From Chara braunii (taxonomy: Eukaryota; Streptophyta; Charophyceae; Charales; Characeae): 32,494 nucleotides of DNA. Below are positions 21,735-31,465 of the stretch, piece after piece. Where the stretch lies: positions 366,597 through 399,090 of the forward strand of contig BFEA01000391.1 of the NCBI GenBank assembly GCA_003427395.1, written 5' to 3'. A program made the position numbers and the translations under genes. Under the pieces are notes generated by a model. That model did no database searches. It was given only the letters and a program-made list of their open reading frames with translations, and had not been told where the DNA came from. Positions within the stretch are counted from its first letter, which is position 1, and the number at the start of each line of letters is the position of its first letter.

Positions 21735-22300
21735 CCCCATGCCCTGTAATACCAGGCGGCAGTTCCCCCTATGTCTGCGAGGTGGCACTCCACTCCCCAT
21801 TTTGGTTGCTTGTTCTCGACCCGTGCGTCAGATGACGGACACAATATGTGCCCCAAAACATCCCCTTGTGCACAAGTGCACAAGCGCGTCCAATGCGCTT
21901 CAACTCGCTAAACCTTGATCCTTGTCTGCCTGTGGCATCCGCTGCCTGTGTGGGAGCGGAGGAAGTAGTAAAAACCCTCATATACTTGTAGCTGCCCGGT
22001 GGCCCTCCGCCTAGTCGTCCAAAACATCTGGCATGAGAGAGACAACCTAAGTCAAAACCCTGGACTGTATAACTATCAAGCGCAATCTAGCCCATCGGCA
22101 CGTGAGCACGCGTCAGGACTGATGAACGGGTGAAAACCCCCATCCCATTGTACCTGTCAGGTGGCAGCTCCTCTGGTGAAAAGCTAACACATATGCGTGC
22201 CTCCTAGCGACTCGACAACTCCTCTCTATCTGCCATCTTTGCGTATCAACCAGACTCAAAAGCCAAACCCTAGTCCCTCTTGTAATGGCCAAGTGGCCGT
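21735..22300 (+). repeat. Loose repeat, AAACCC...TGTAA..CCAGGTGGCAG type
   Basis: The pattern AAACCC, about 10 nt, TGTAA or TGTAC, then a CAGGTGGCAG-like block recurs near 21,735, 21,970, 22,134 and 22,263, with a weaker instance near 22,053. Spacing is about 80 bp or a multiple. Identity is low. The AAACCCT words resemble plant telomere units but are isolated. Confidence 0.4.
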
Positions 22301-22507
22301 TTTCCTAGGCCGACAGCTGGCTGTCGTGCCCCTCAACATGTGGCAGAAGAGCACACACGTACGTATCGGTGGAAATGGGGAAGGTCCTGCCTAGGTAGAC
22401 AAAGCCCAGCGGTACTACCATTGGCGCTGATTCCAGGTCCGATGGTCCTGCTGCAGACCCAGTAACACAAATACCGGTCCGATGACACTTGCTGGTCTCA
22501 ATCAAAA

Positions 22508-22755
22508 CCTTGCTAAAGTGAGTACTGTCGCTACTTACATCAACTTCTTTTATTCTTTTATTATTTTATTTTATTTCTATTGTCAAGGTTAATCGAACCC
22601 TTGTAAAGAAAATCAGCGATTCTTAGCAGGACTGACCACGGAATGGTCAGCGCTAATTAGGTTGATGAAGCAAAACAAAAATAAACAAACATAAAATAAA
22701 ATAATGTAAATTACAATTAACACACATTAGGAATTTGACACAACTCCCCATATCC
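22508..22755 (+). repeat. 250-bp direct repeat, copy 1
   Basis: This segment matches 23,181-23,430 in the same orientation at an offset of about 675 bp. Both copies carry a GTGAGTA start, a T-rich stretch, TATTGTCAAGG, and a perfect CTGACCA/TGGTCAG hairpin (22,632-22,650 here). The CGCTAATTAGGTTGATGAAG block and the AATAAACAAACATAAAATA tail are also shared. No coding sequence is seen. Confidence 0.85.
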
Positions 22756-22842
22756 ATTACTTCAAACTGATCAAACCGAGCAAAGAGGTTGAACATTAGC
22801 GTACCCTTAGCCCACTCTGTTTAAATCGGAATCAGGTACTAA

Positions 22843-22884
22843 CCAATCGGGTTGCTACTAAAGTATCCTAGCTAGCCCGATTGG
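22843..22884. repeat. 9-bp inverted repeat
   Basis: CCAATCGGG (22,843-22,851) and CCCGATTGG (22,876-22,884) are exact complements around a 24-nt spacer that contains CTAGCTAG. The unit lies between the two direct repeats. Confidence 0.7.
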
Positions 22885-22987
22885 GCAGCGTAACTAACTG
22901 TTGGTTCGGCTTATTTGTCAAGATATGATGAGATCCCTCCTTGCTATGGCAACGTCATTGGCTTATTCGCAACCATCTGAAACACAA

Positions 22988-22999
22988 CAAAATAATAAT

Positions 23000-23036
<37 letters not shown>

Positions 23037-23068
23037 GTAATAATAATAATAACAATAATAATAATAAT
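22988..23068 (+). repeat. AAT trinucleotide microsatellite
   Basis: A nearly pure AAT run carries a few interruptions (AGT, AAC). It produces poly-Asn, poly-Ile and poly-Tyr frames that are not genes. Confidence 0.95.
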
Positions 23069-23180
23069 GATGTAAGTCCGTAGATGCAATTTGCTTGGAA
23101 AGATAATGAATAGCCCTACAGACTGCAGAGGGCTCAACGTTTTGATGAGTCAGTGAAACATCGATAAAGTTATCTGTCAT

Positions 23181-23430
23181 AGCCTCGCCAATGTGAGTAG
23201 TGTCACCACTTACACCGACTTCTTCTATTATTATTTTTATTTATTTCATTTTTATTGTCAAGGTCAATCGAGCCATTTGCACAAAAAAAACAGCGGGAGC
23301 TTCTTAGGACTGACCACGGAATGGTCAGCGCTAATTAGGTTGATGAAGCAGAGCAAAAATAAACAAACATAAAATAAAATAATGTATATTACAATTAACA
23401 CACATTGGGAATTTGGCAAAACTCCCCAGC
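23181..23430 (+). repeat. 250-bp direct repeat, copy 2
   Basis: This is the partner of 22,508-22,755, with its hairpin at 23,310-23,328. It ends where the degraded retroelement coding sequence begins, so it either abuts or interrupts the 3' end of that element. Whether it is part of the element, an LTR fragment or an unrelated repeat cannot be told from this window. Confidence 0.8.
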
Positions 23431-23568
23431 CATATAACATGGTTAACAACGGCGTGCACTAAATTCTCCTCTATCCCACAGCGCAACCCCATGTCGTCAA
23501 GCAGATCAGACTGGACCTCGGTTCCCTCAGATTACGCTAATAGGATACCCTTTACCCCACAGGCCAGA

Positions 23569-25060
23569 ACATCAAACCGGTGTGGCCAATTGACACACCG
23601 CGGAGGGCCTGAATGTCGGGCCCTCTGACACCGCGACGTTCGTTGGATCAATCCTCAAAATGAACCTTCTTCCAAAGAGGTAAGCATGGAAGGTCTTGAG
23701 GCACTGCAGGACGACCAGTACCTCCTTCTTGAATTGAGAGTAGCATCGCTCAGTTGAGTTCAATATTCTACTCTCGAATCGGATTGACCTTTCTCTCTCA
23801 TCTTCACCTCTTTGTATCAGAATTCCTCCCACAGTTAGTGGTCCCCCATCGGTCTCAATCACAAACAGACGCCCTACCTCATCGTGAAAACACGGAGCGG
23901 GGAGGGTGACCTGCTCAGATGTCAATATACCTTTGAGGGCCTGGATGGCGGTCTCCCGCTCCTCCGTCCAGTCCATTGTACCTTCTTCGTGAATCATGAC
24001 CCGAATGGGTTCTGCTATCTTAGCGAAACCTTTGATGAAAATTTTTGAGAACCCTACAACCCCTACGAAGGCCCTCACTTCCGTTGTGGTTCGTATAGTT
24101 GTCGGTCATTGAGAGATTTAGTCAGTCTTGGTTGGGTCGGGCTTCCTCCCATACGACCCGGAACGAAATCCTAAGATGGTTACTTCTGGAACAACCATGA
24201 TGCTCTTGGGACCGCTGGCAGTGATGTTGTATTCCAAGAACCTGAAGTGAAGCTCTTTGATATCATGTACGCCGTTGATCGGATTGTCGTCAATGTAAGG
24301 ATCGCACTTTGTCGGAAACATGTCCGCGGCAACTGCGAGCATCCTCCTTTGTGCTTCTGCCACAGTATTGGTGAAGCCCATAGGAGTCGCTTACATTTGT
24401 AACTAGCCTATCGGAGTGTGCATGGTTGTGTAGGGTCTATCTCGGACGTCCAGCAGGGGCTGATCGTATCCATAATAGAGATCTACTAATAAATAAATTC
24501 TTTGCCCTGCGTGAGAGTCTGCCAACAAGTCTGCTTGAGGCAGCGACCCTACGTCCCGGATGGTGACAGCATTTAGTTTCTGCAGATCCTGGATCCACCT
24601 AAGCGTCTTGTTAGGCTTTCAAAATACAAACCACCTATTTGAGTACGGTGATGTGGTGTGTTCCGTCACGAAGGAGTTCATCTTTGATCTAAGCAACTTT
24701 ATCACTTCTCGTGCGACCCCGAAATCGTAGGCAGGTCCCTTGTCATTCCAACATTCGTGCTCAACTGTGCGGATCATGACTGGGGTATCAACTTTGCGTC
24801 CAGTTGCCCCTTTTGATGGTCATTGAAAGCAAACGCTAGGTGAAATTTTCGATATGCTTCCTTAATCAAGCGTGTTTCCTGCTCCGTCAGGAATCTCTTC
24901 ACCCCTATCTTCGTGATCTCTGCTACTTCATTTGGTATTCGATGCCCCTCAGTTGCCTTTCTTTCTCTAATCACACGGAAAACTTCTTCCTCCCTTTCCA
25001 TGACCTCTTCGCTTGTTGTCTCTAGCAAAATCAAGACAGACTTAGCCTTTTTTCCTACTG
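23569..25060 (-). pseudogene. Reverse transcriptase-RNase H fragment (pol), broken
   Basis: From 25,034 to 24,774 a pre-RT connector is open. After a frameshift, one frame runs to 23,572 with five in-frame stops. RT blocks are visible in order: an SNRWFVF block before a stop near 24,620, WIQDLQKLNAVTIRDVG, VDLYYGYD with the first catalytic Asp codon at 24,481-24,483, ATPMGFTN, and YIDDNP at 24,286-24,297. ILGF follows. RNase H then shows ETDGG, SQFKKE and LRID, matching a D-E-D metal-binding set (residues 77, 119 and 144 of the 168-codon frame). Catalytic residues are intact although the gene is dead. The sequence fades after about 23,570, where a connection to integrase would be expected. 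Confidence 0.9.
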
Positions 25061-25846
25061 GCTTGTACTTGCGAACGCTTCCTTTCGGGATCTTTCTCCT
25101 AAAAAATGAACGGTTGGGGCCACCCGTGGTACTTCGGCAATTCGAGACTGGATGCTGATCAATTTCTCATTCAAGCAGTAGCCTTTCTGAATCTCTCCCT
25201 CAAACCTGGCGAGAGCAATCGGGTCCACTCCTACCTTATGGTACCTAATAGCTTTGAAGAGCTGCGGTACGTAAGGGACTTCAAGTGTTATCCCAGACTC
25301 CTCATCTCGAACCTTCTTTGGTTTAGGCAAACTGGCTCCCAATTCGACCTCTGTTTCTTTTTCTATTACCATAACGCCCAAAGCATCGTCCTCCTGTCTG
25401 CGCTTCTTCTGCGGCAATCCCATCTTCACTCATTCCTTCTTGTTGAACGCTTCTTCGATCATAATTTCTACCATTTCTCTTATTCCTTCCATTCGTGCGA
25501 AGGCCCCCTTTCTGGCACTTTCCTCGAACGATGGTGACCACGTTGCTAATTTCTCCTTTGGCGTGTCACCGCCTGTCCCGATGAGGCGGAGCAACTCCCC
25601 ATGTCCAGTCACCGGGTCTTCTATGTCCACCATGTACGTCCCATCATGCAGGTGCATTCCTATCATTTCCACGTTTGCGCACCAAGGTCTCCCAAGGATT
25701 ATGTCGTGGTTCATTTCGTCCATGATAGTCATCCGTTGGAACGATAAAATGGACTGCCTAGCCCCACCTTGACTGCACATTCAGTAACATTCCCGGAGAA
25801 GGGGATCTCCCCGCCTGCCCCGCGGATGCTTCCGGTTGTCTCTTTG
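25055..25846 (-). pseudogene. Protease C-terminal half and linker, broken
   Basis: This continues the protease of the frame above after a frameshift near 25,850. A HDIILGRPW stretch (ILGRPW at 25,682-25,699) matches the conserved hydrophobic-Gly block near the end of Ty3/Gypsy proteases. A charged linker of about 200 residues follows, split by one TGA near 25,430 that leaves the phase unchanged. A frameshift near 25,050 leads into the RT connector. The linker is rich in Lys, Glu and Arg and has no domain I recognise. Confidence 0.75.
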
Positions 25847-25847
25847 T

Positions 25848-26915
25848 TTACCGCATACCTGTGATCGTTACAAAATATTTTCTAATGAGTGTGATTTCAT
25901 CTCCTCCGTCTACCAACGCATTTGTGTGATGGCTTCCAATCTGTACTTTCAACTTGCCCACAGGTAGTGCATGAAAACTAAGCTTTGTTCCTGGTGTTGC
26001 CCTAATAACTTCGCCACCTTCGCGGTCTGGCAGGCTTAGCCGGATGTCTGCGAAGGTCTTCTCTAGGTTTTCAAGGTCCCCAGAAATCCTTTGGAGGTTA
26101 GCGACTTTTCGCGGTGCCTCCTCTTCCTTCTCCTCTTCCTGTTGTTTCGGCCCCTCCTCTATCTCTACTTTTCGCCTTGTCAGCATTTGTCTAACGCTTT
26201 TTAGGAGCATAGGACTTGCCTGTAGCATGGTTTGGAACGAGACCGACACCATGGTCGCTAGGAGCTTACTAACGGTGTCATCTATTTCAGGCATAGTAAG
26301 GATGGGAATCTGATACCGAAATTTCTTCTTGGCCAAGGTTGCTTTATCTACCGGGGCCTCTTCTCTAGTTTTCCCGTAAACCTTCTCTTGGTCCTGTGCC
26401 TCAGCTTCTTGCGGCGCCCCCCGGTCATCCCTCACGTCTTCCATCACTCCGTCATGTACGACCTTTCTTTCTGTCACTCGCTGTCTCATGGTCACGATCA
26501 CCCTATCTCGCCCATCGCTTTCTAGAATGAAGTTAGTCTGAGGCCCGCGCGCCTGCTCTTGTTCCCAAACGAGTTCTGCTACAGACTCCGCCTCTACTGT
26601 GGCGGCATCAAGGTTATTGAGTGCAATTATGGTTGGTCGCATCCCGCCTAGGGAGTTCCAATTTACCTTCTTTTCTCGAGCGCCTATGATTTCTCCTTTT
26701 AGCATCCTGTAAGACCTCTTTTGTATGATGTCATGGTTGAGTCTCGGGCACGTCCACACAAAATGTCCAACCAACGTGCAATACCTGCATTGTCCCGTGG
26801 CTGGATCCCGTCTATTAAATCCTCGGTTAGTTATTTTTGTCGGAGCCACAACTTCTTGCGGCGGAAGGGGGGGTCGAGCGGTCTGGGTTTGCGTCACTTG
26901 GGCTTGCATTACCAT
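25848..26915 (-). pseudogene. Gag nucleocapsid-protease segment, 355 open codons
   Basis: This is the longest open frame in the window. A CCHC zinc knuckle, C-x2-C-x4-H-x4-C, lies at residues 43-56 (26,748-26,789) and would bind the element's RNA. An acidic, glutamate-rich stretch covers about residues 250-270. The frame ends in an aspartic protease active-site block ALVDGGDEITLI, with the catalytic Asp at residue 336. Here the usual D-T/S-G is D-G-G. The start is not a true initiator: upstream codons in the same frame read a coiled-coil-like VDEKIERVENT back to about 26,970, where a frameshift joins the capsid region. The segment is intact, but both neighbours are broken. Confidence 0.85.
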
Positions 26916-26969
26916 TAATGTATTCTCTACCCTTTCGATTTTTTCATCTACCCCATGGACACGATCATG

Positions 26970-27555
26970 CTGACTTTTTATCCCTCTTTCACGTTATCTC
27001 TTGTTTTATCAGTCCAGTCTATGACCTCTCCCTCCTTCAGCAGGGTCAACGAGTCGGTTACGACCATCTTCTCAGCAATGTCTGTCACTATACACAAGTC
27101 GACGTCCCCGGTATTCATAAATTTTGTGGTCTGCTGATAGGATGATAGGATCTTATCTTTGTCAAACTCGGTAAACTGCCTAAGGAAATATTTGCTCTTT
27201 ATATCATCGGTCACCCCCAGGATTCGCAATGCTATGAGGGTGAATTCCCTCATGAAATCGTTGTACATTGCGAAATTTTTCCTCTGCACCGCAACCAGTT
27301 CTGTCTCCGTAGCCATTTTCTTGGCTGCCAAATATTTCCTCATCCTTACGTGTCGGGCCTCCTTCTAGGATCCATTGCTCGCAACGATAGCCATTATGTC
27401 CCTCCCCAAGTTTAGTGACACATGTTGCCTTAGGTGCTCCATCTGCTATTTCTCAGTCCACCTTAATAATGATGCCGAATTCTCGTAATCTATCAAAAAC
27501 TTTATGATATTTGCCCCGTCGAACGTCAGGTTCTTCTTGGCATCAGTCGGTTACG
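26970..27555 (-). pseudogene. Gag capsid-like domain, broken
   Basis: One frame runs from about 27,543 to 26,978. It begins KKNLTFDGANIIKFLIDYE, a typical Gypsy-type capsid start in which a target motif is followed by a helix. It continues with helices containing HLRQHVSLNLGRDIM, KYFLRQFTEFDKDKI and LLKEGEVIDW. Two TAG stops interrupt it, near 27,451 and 27,366. The second falls where Trp would be natural before KEARHVRMRKYL. Phase changes occur at both ends: one extra base near 27,543 and a slip in an A-run near 26,965. Assignment rests on position between leader and knuckle and on helix pattern. Confidence 0.7.
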
Positions 27556-28346
27556 CCTTGATTTTTATTTAGCACACGCGTGAGGGAAAACATCATCTTT
27601 CTAAGTCCCCCCCCGGTCCCTCCTGTTCGACCGGCGGTTCCGGAACCTTGTTCTTCCTTACCAGCTTCCACCCCTTCTCCAACCTTCGTCGTCCCTTCTG
27701 GGTCGAACTGGCCTAGCACCCTCTCTCTCAAGCTTCAAAGTCCTTCGCATCCTCTTGCGATTACGGGTGAGGTCACTGGTTTGCTTGTCCCGCTGTCTAT
27801 AGCAGGTGGGTTGGTGGCTTTTTCTGCCTCTCTTTTCGGAGATTCCGTTCCCTCTTTCCCTTTCTTAGTCGGCGTCTATATGCGGTCTCTAGTCCTATCC
27901 TTTCTCCTTTTTATAATATCATCTCGACTCTCTCGCCCTTGGTTTGCTTCTTGCTTTTCACGCGGCCTTTCTCCGGCGAAGTCCCCGTCGTTCTCATTCA
28001 TCATCTTTTCCATCAACTTTGCTTTGTATTCTGTTGTCCTTCTTTCTATCTCAAATCATTTATTTCGAGCGTCTGTTAGCCTTACCTTTTTTGACAGTGC
28101 GTCTTCCGATGTGTGTGGCGCCGGACTGCCTTTATCCCTATCTCCCCCAGTTTCTTGGGTCCCTCGTTTGTTTCCTCCGGCTTTTGCTGAGCTTTCCCCA
28201 GTCGCGACTTCCTTTCTTCCTTCCTTAGTAGCTTCCGAATTTATCGACTCTCGGTCCCTCACGGTCCCCTCGTTCTGTTCTACATCCTTTTCTATGCTCT
28301 GACTTCCCTTGCTTCGTAGACTTCCTGCTTCTTCCTTAGTTGTCAT
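27544..28346 (-). pseudogene. Charged Gag leader starting at ATG 28,346, broken
   Basis: The frame begins with a genuine ATG at 28,344-28,346 and reads about 265 codons of Lys/Glu/Arg/Ser/Thr-rich, low-hydrophobicity sequence, with three in-frame stops (TGA near 28,037, TAG near 27,872, TGA near 27,735). It ends in a Gly-rich stretch before the capsid start. This suits a disordered matrix-like N terminus. The start is supported by a strong 3' splice-site match 12 bases upstream and by a change of composition there. No myristoylation signal or domain is seen. Confidence 0.6.
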
Positions 28347-28358
28347 CCTTCTTTAATC

Positions 28359-28381
28359 CTGCACATAGAAAAAACAAAATT
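28359..28381 (-). promoter_or_regulatory. Candidate 3' splice site before Gag
   Basis: On the minus strand a T-rich tract (TTTTGTTTTTTCTATG) ends in TGCAG, followed by GATTAAAG and then the Gag ATG. This fits the plant-type acceptor consensus. If used, it would join an upstream exon, possibly in the domain array, to Gag. The donor is not identified. Confidence 0.4.
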
Positions 28382-28849
28382 GGGTGGCAGCCCACCTAAG
28401 ATTCTTAGGATTTCTAGGTCCTAAGGTTTACTGTCGGTTTCATAGTCTCTCGATCATTGTCATTTAATATTTTTATTTTTATAGTGGTCGTAACAGGTCT
28501 GCCCCCTTTCTCGGTGTGCAGGGTGTCGCCCACCTTTCCCTTTTGGAAAGCTTGCTGCTTTAGGTTGGCATTCCGATTCCACCGCGCATCAGATCTAAGG
28601 CGGCATGCCCACGGCAGAGTGGTTCCCTTCTTTGAGGATGACCTTTTTCTTTCCTGTCCTTGGACACTTCTATCGCCCTAGGTGGTAGCCGCTATGTCCC
28701 GAAGATCATTACTCTCACGTCTGTTTAGCAGTTCATCGCTAATATTCTCATTAGGCCACCTTCCCGGCATTTCCTCACACCAGTTTCTTAGGCTCGTCCT
28801 GTTCGACGGGCTTTTCGAACAATCTAGCCATCCCCGCAAGATAGTTTTC

Positions 28850-29500
28850 TCCCATTCCCATTTCCCTTAATAATTATTGGCTCATATTCTTCATAAGTCA
28901 ATCGTGGCATCCCGAATATCAAAATGTCGATGAGTTGTAGCAATTCTCACGCCTTGTTTCCCCAAAACGGCCCGTGTTTTACCAACACATTGTAAAACAT
29001 TCTCGTTGTCTGCGGTTGGAAATGGTGCACCTAGATTGAGGTAACATTCATCAAATCACTTACCCTCGGGAGGCTTCCGAATACCAAGTCTATCATAAAA
29101 CAGGGTACTCGACATCGCAACCCAGATGTCGGGGCTCCAAATTCTCGTCATCCCCCAACTTCCACCCGAGTTCTCAGCCCGACATTCTTTCTGCCCCGAA
29201 TCTCTTGGCCTATTCGGGCCAATGCCCGGACCGCCCGTGTCCCAGGGCTATCTCGGTCCCTAGCTTGTGCCACCCAATCTCAGGCAGATACAAAGTTTCG
29301 GTTACCCGCAGATCGGTGTACAAGTCATCCCCTGACCCTCTATTTAACCTCATGTCGCTCCATAGGCATTCTACCATCATGAAGGCTTGGTTCCTCCCCA
29401 AGGTCACAACTCACTACTTCACGGCAATCCCTCGAACCTCGTAGCTTGTCGGGAGCGACACCTTCCACCCGCTACCGGCGAGAGTGTGCAGGTCGTCGCA
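28850..29500 (-). pseudogene. Tandem domain copy D (most degraded)
   Basis: Fourth copy of an unrecognised domain. It can be followed across one frameshift and at least five stops. Landmarks are WKVSLPT (about 29,465), RVTETLYLPEIG (29,275-29,308), TEIALGHG, TRVEVGG, a VFGSLPRV block, and LVKHGPF near 28,965. These fall in the same order and spacing as in copies A-C. The distance to copy C is about 0.88-0.91 kb. Its tail is followed by about 500 bp of non-coding DNA before Gag. Confidence 0.6.
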
Positions 29501-29659
29501 ACATTCGGGCGCGGCTTGTTGTCATCGCCGGTTAGTGGATTCCTGCATGGTTCAAAAAGAAAGTAAGTGTCTCCTACTTCTTTTAAGGCGCAGGCCTTGC
29601 TAGCTGTCCTTCCTGCTCCCTACCCGGTTCTTCCTGTTGCCCTTGTTCCCTCTTCCTCC

Positions 29660-30495
29660 CTATTGGGTTTCCTCCTCCTCCGACAACTCGAATAGATGAG
29701 AAACGTTGTATATGTAGATCATTTTGCGGCTTACTTCGTGCCTAATGACTCCCCACATAGTCTTGTCGCTTACTAGCGGAGTCCTTGGTCTAGTTGTTAC
29801 CGCCGCACGCAAAACGCATAGCACTGCATATCTTTGTTCTTCCTTAAATGGCCCCATCTCTAGGAAGGCCCGATAGTATTCTTGGTATATCAAGGTTTCC
29901 TCAAAGCTTAGCCTAGCTAGTGCAGCTACCTCCTGCTCAACTCGTTCCAAGCCTGCCATTTGTCCCAATAGGAAGGGCGACAGTCTCATTCGTACGATTT
30001 CGTTTGGGGGGGCGAAGGTTCCTGCCATGGTGGCTCTTACTTCAGTCGTCACGTCGTCCTACTTTGGATCCAGGAACTCGAATCCCTCTCGCCATGTTAT
30101 CTTCCAAGCCCCTTCAAACATTCGCACAGGGTCGCCCCCGGATGCCAAGGTGATCCCAAAGGTGCGCCATCCTTCTGTCAATAGATACAGCGATCCCGTG
30201 GCATGTACGAGCCCCAGAACGTGCAAATTCAGCCCCCGAATTCCCCTCTTGCACGCCATTCCAATTCCACCCCTAGGTACACTGTGTCTTCCACCAATTC
30301 TACTCTCACCTTGTCTATTACTGGGTTGCTTACTCCATTCCTTGTCGGCATACTTATCTCAACCCTGGCATCTAACTCGCTTGGCAGCAAGATCCCACGA
30401 GGACTGCCCTCCCAGAGCGTCATCCTTCGAGCCATCCCGTGGCGTTTCCCTTCGGCCTTTCTTCCGGTCGACTGCTGCATCCATCGAAATTTCAT
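29660..30495 (-). pseudogene. Tandem domain copy C
   Basis: The N-terminal part is open at 30,495-30,229, with RVEISMPT. After a frameshift a second frame covers 30,259-29,660 with a single TAG near 30,053. Landmarks are GLVHATGSLYLLTEG, ITLASGGDP, EVRATMAGTF, FLEMGPF (ending 29,846), IRHEV and an acidic end SEEEET. Predicted structure is mixed strand and helix, with no membrane segment or signal peptide. I do not recognise the family. The long plus-strand frame at 30,027-30,659 is its antisense shadow. Confidence 0.65.
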
Positions 30496-30647
30496 GCTTT
30501 CCTAGTTTAGTTTCCCCCACTCTGCGGTGCCACTTTCCTCCTAGTGTACATCTTCTCTTGGTGTTGATCCTGCCCCATACACACTCTGATGTTTTTCTTA
30601 TTTTCCTGTCGCCGGCGCCCTTTCTGCCTACACGTTGCTTCTTCAGA

Positions 30648-31453
30648 CTAAACCCATAAGACTTTGAACAATAGGAACACATCGCCTACATATGAGAGGG
30701 TTTTTGCCACCTCACGGTGAAGTATCGCATTTTCGGTTCCGTCGTCCACCTCGATCCGATCGTCCTTAATAACTTTTAAGATGTCGATGACCTTTTTTGC
30801 TTTATCATCATGAAAAGGTTCTATTTCCAGTGAGATCTTGTAGTAGGCATCGACCAGCCACGAGAAGCCCAGGTCTACTTCGCCCAAGGATTCCGCCACC
30901 TCGTGGATGTGTTTGTACCCACCGAACCAATCCGCCACGAAGTGCGGTACCTAGGTCTGGACTAACTGGTACGGCAGCCTAAGCTCCTCTCGTCCTCCTA
31001 TTACAACCCTGCTATTTATTTCATCTCGTCCTTTGTTGGCAAAACCTAGGGTCATATCGCGAGTCCATTGCTCGGTTTCCTCAAGATCCACAGTGGGTTT
31101 TGTCCGGACGCCAGTGTTACGCATAACAGATGTCAGTCCTTCTTTGATAGGTACACCATCCCGAGGGATTCTACACTCCCTTCAACTACGTCGTCCCATC
31201 CTTTTTCCTCTCTCAACGGGTTTCATACCCTTTCTACCCATAGAAACGATAGTTCTGATGCGATCTCCTCCCCTACCCAGTCACAAGTCGTTCCTCTCCA
31301 CTCGTTTTTCGTTGGCAAGGTCATTTTTATTCCTCCTCTGAGCCGCCTTGATTTCCATCCCCTAAACACCCCATTGTTTAAGGGTTGTTCCCTAGTCATG
31401 CTTTTCCCCTGCACAGTGTCGACCACCCATACCATTCCTGCCCACATGCCCAT
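30648..31453 (-). pseudogene. Tandem domain copy B
   Basis: An N-terminal frame (31,453-31,223) contains GIKMTLPT. After frameshifts the pattern continues as VESLGMVYLSKKD, a stop, and VTLASGQNP. It then runs RVVIGGREELRL, a stop, and an open frame from 30,938 with VADWFGGYKHIHEVAESLG, SLEIEPF (ending 30,813), LHREVAKTL and YVGDVFLLF. Each block has a counterpart in copies A, C and D. It starts almost directly after the end of copy A, so the units are contiguous. Confidence 0.65.
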
Positions 31454-31465
31454 TTCTCAAAAGTC

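Larger units (their letters stand above)
23430..28360 (-). mobile_element. Decayed Ty3/Gypsy-type LTR retroelement, Gag to RNase H
   Basis: Domain order, reading the minus strand from high to low coordinate, is: charged leader, capsid-like region, CCHC knuckle, aspartic protease, reverse transcriptase, RNase H. This order with RNase H directly after RT is typical of Ty3/Gypsy elements, but integrase, which should follow, is not found before 23,430. The body carries about a dozen stops and several frameshifts, so no polyprotein can be made from it. No LTR, primer-binding site or polypurine tract was identified. An upstream array of unrelated repeated domains (28,850-32,270) may belong to the same element. 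Confidence 0.85.

Noticed and set aside
21965-22275. AAACCCT words resembling plant telomere repeats
   Set aside because: They are single copies inside a longer degenerate repeat, not tandem arrays.
22901-23180. Poly-Asn, poly-Ile and poly-Tyr frames
   Set aside because: They are direct translations of the AAT microsatellite.
19008-23328. CRISPR-like array of hairpin repeats
   Set aside because: Units are imperfect, the intervening A-rich sequence is itself repeated rather than unique, and the context is eukaryotic.
27580-28302. 240-codon plus-strand open frame
   Set aside because: It is the antisense shadow of the Lys/Glu/Arg-rich Gag leader; its Phe/Ser/Leu content comes from the complementary codons.
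30027-30659. 210-codon plus-strand open frame
   Set aside because: It lies antisense to domain copy C and is Pro/Ser/Leu-rich, as expected from the complement of a purine-rich coding strand.
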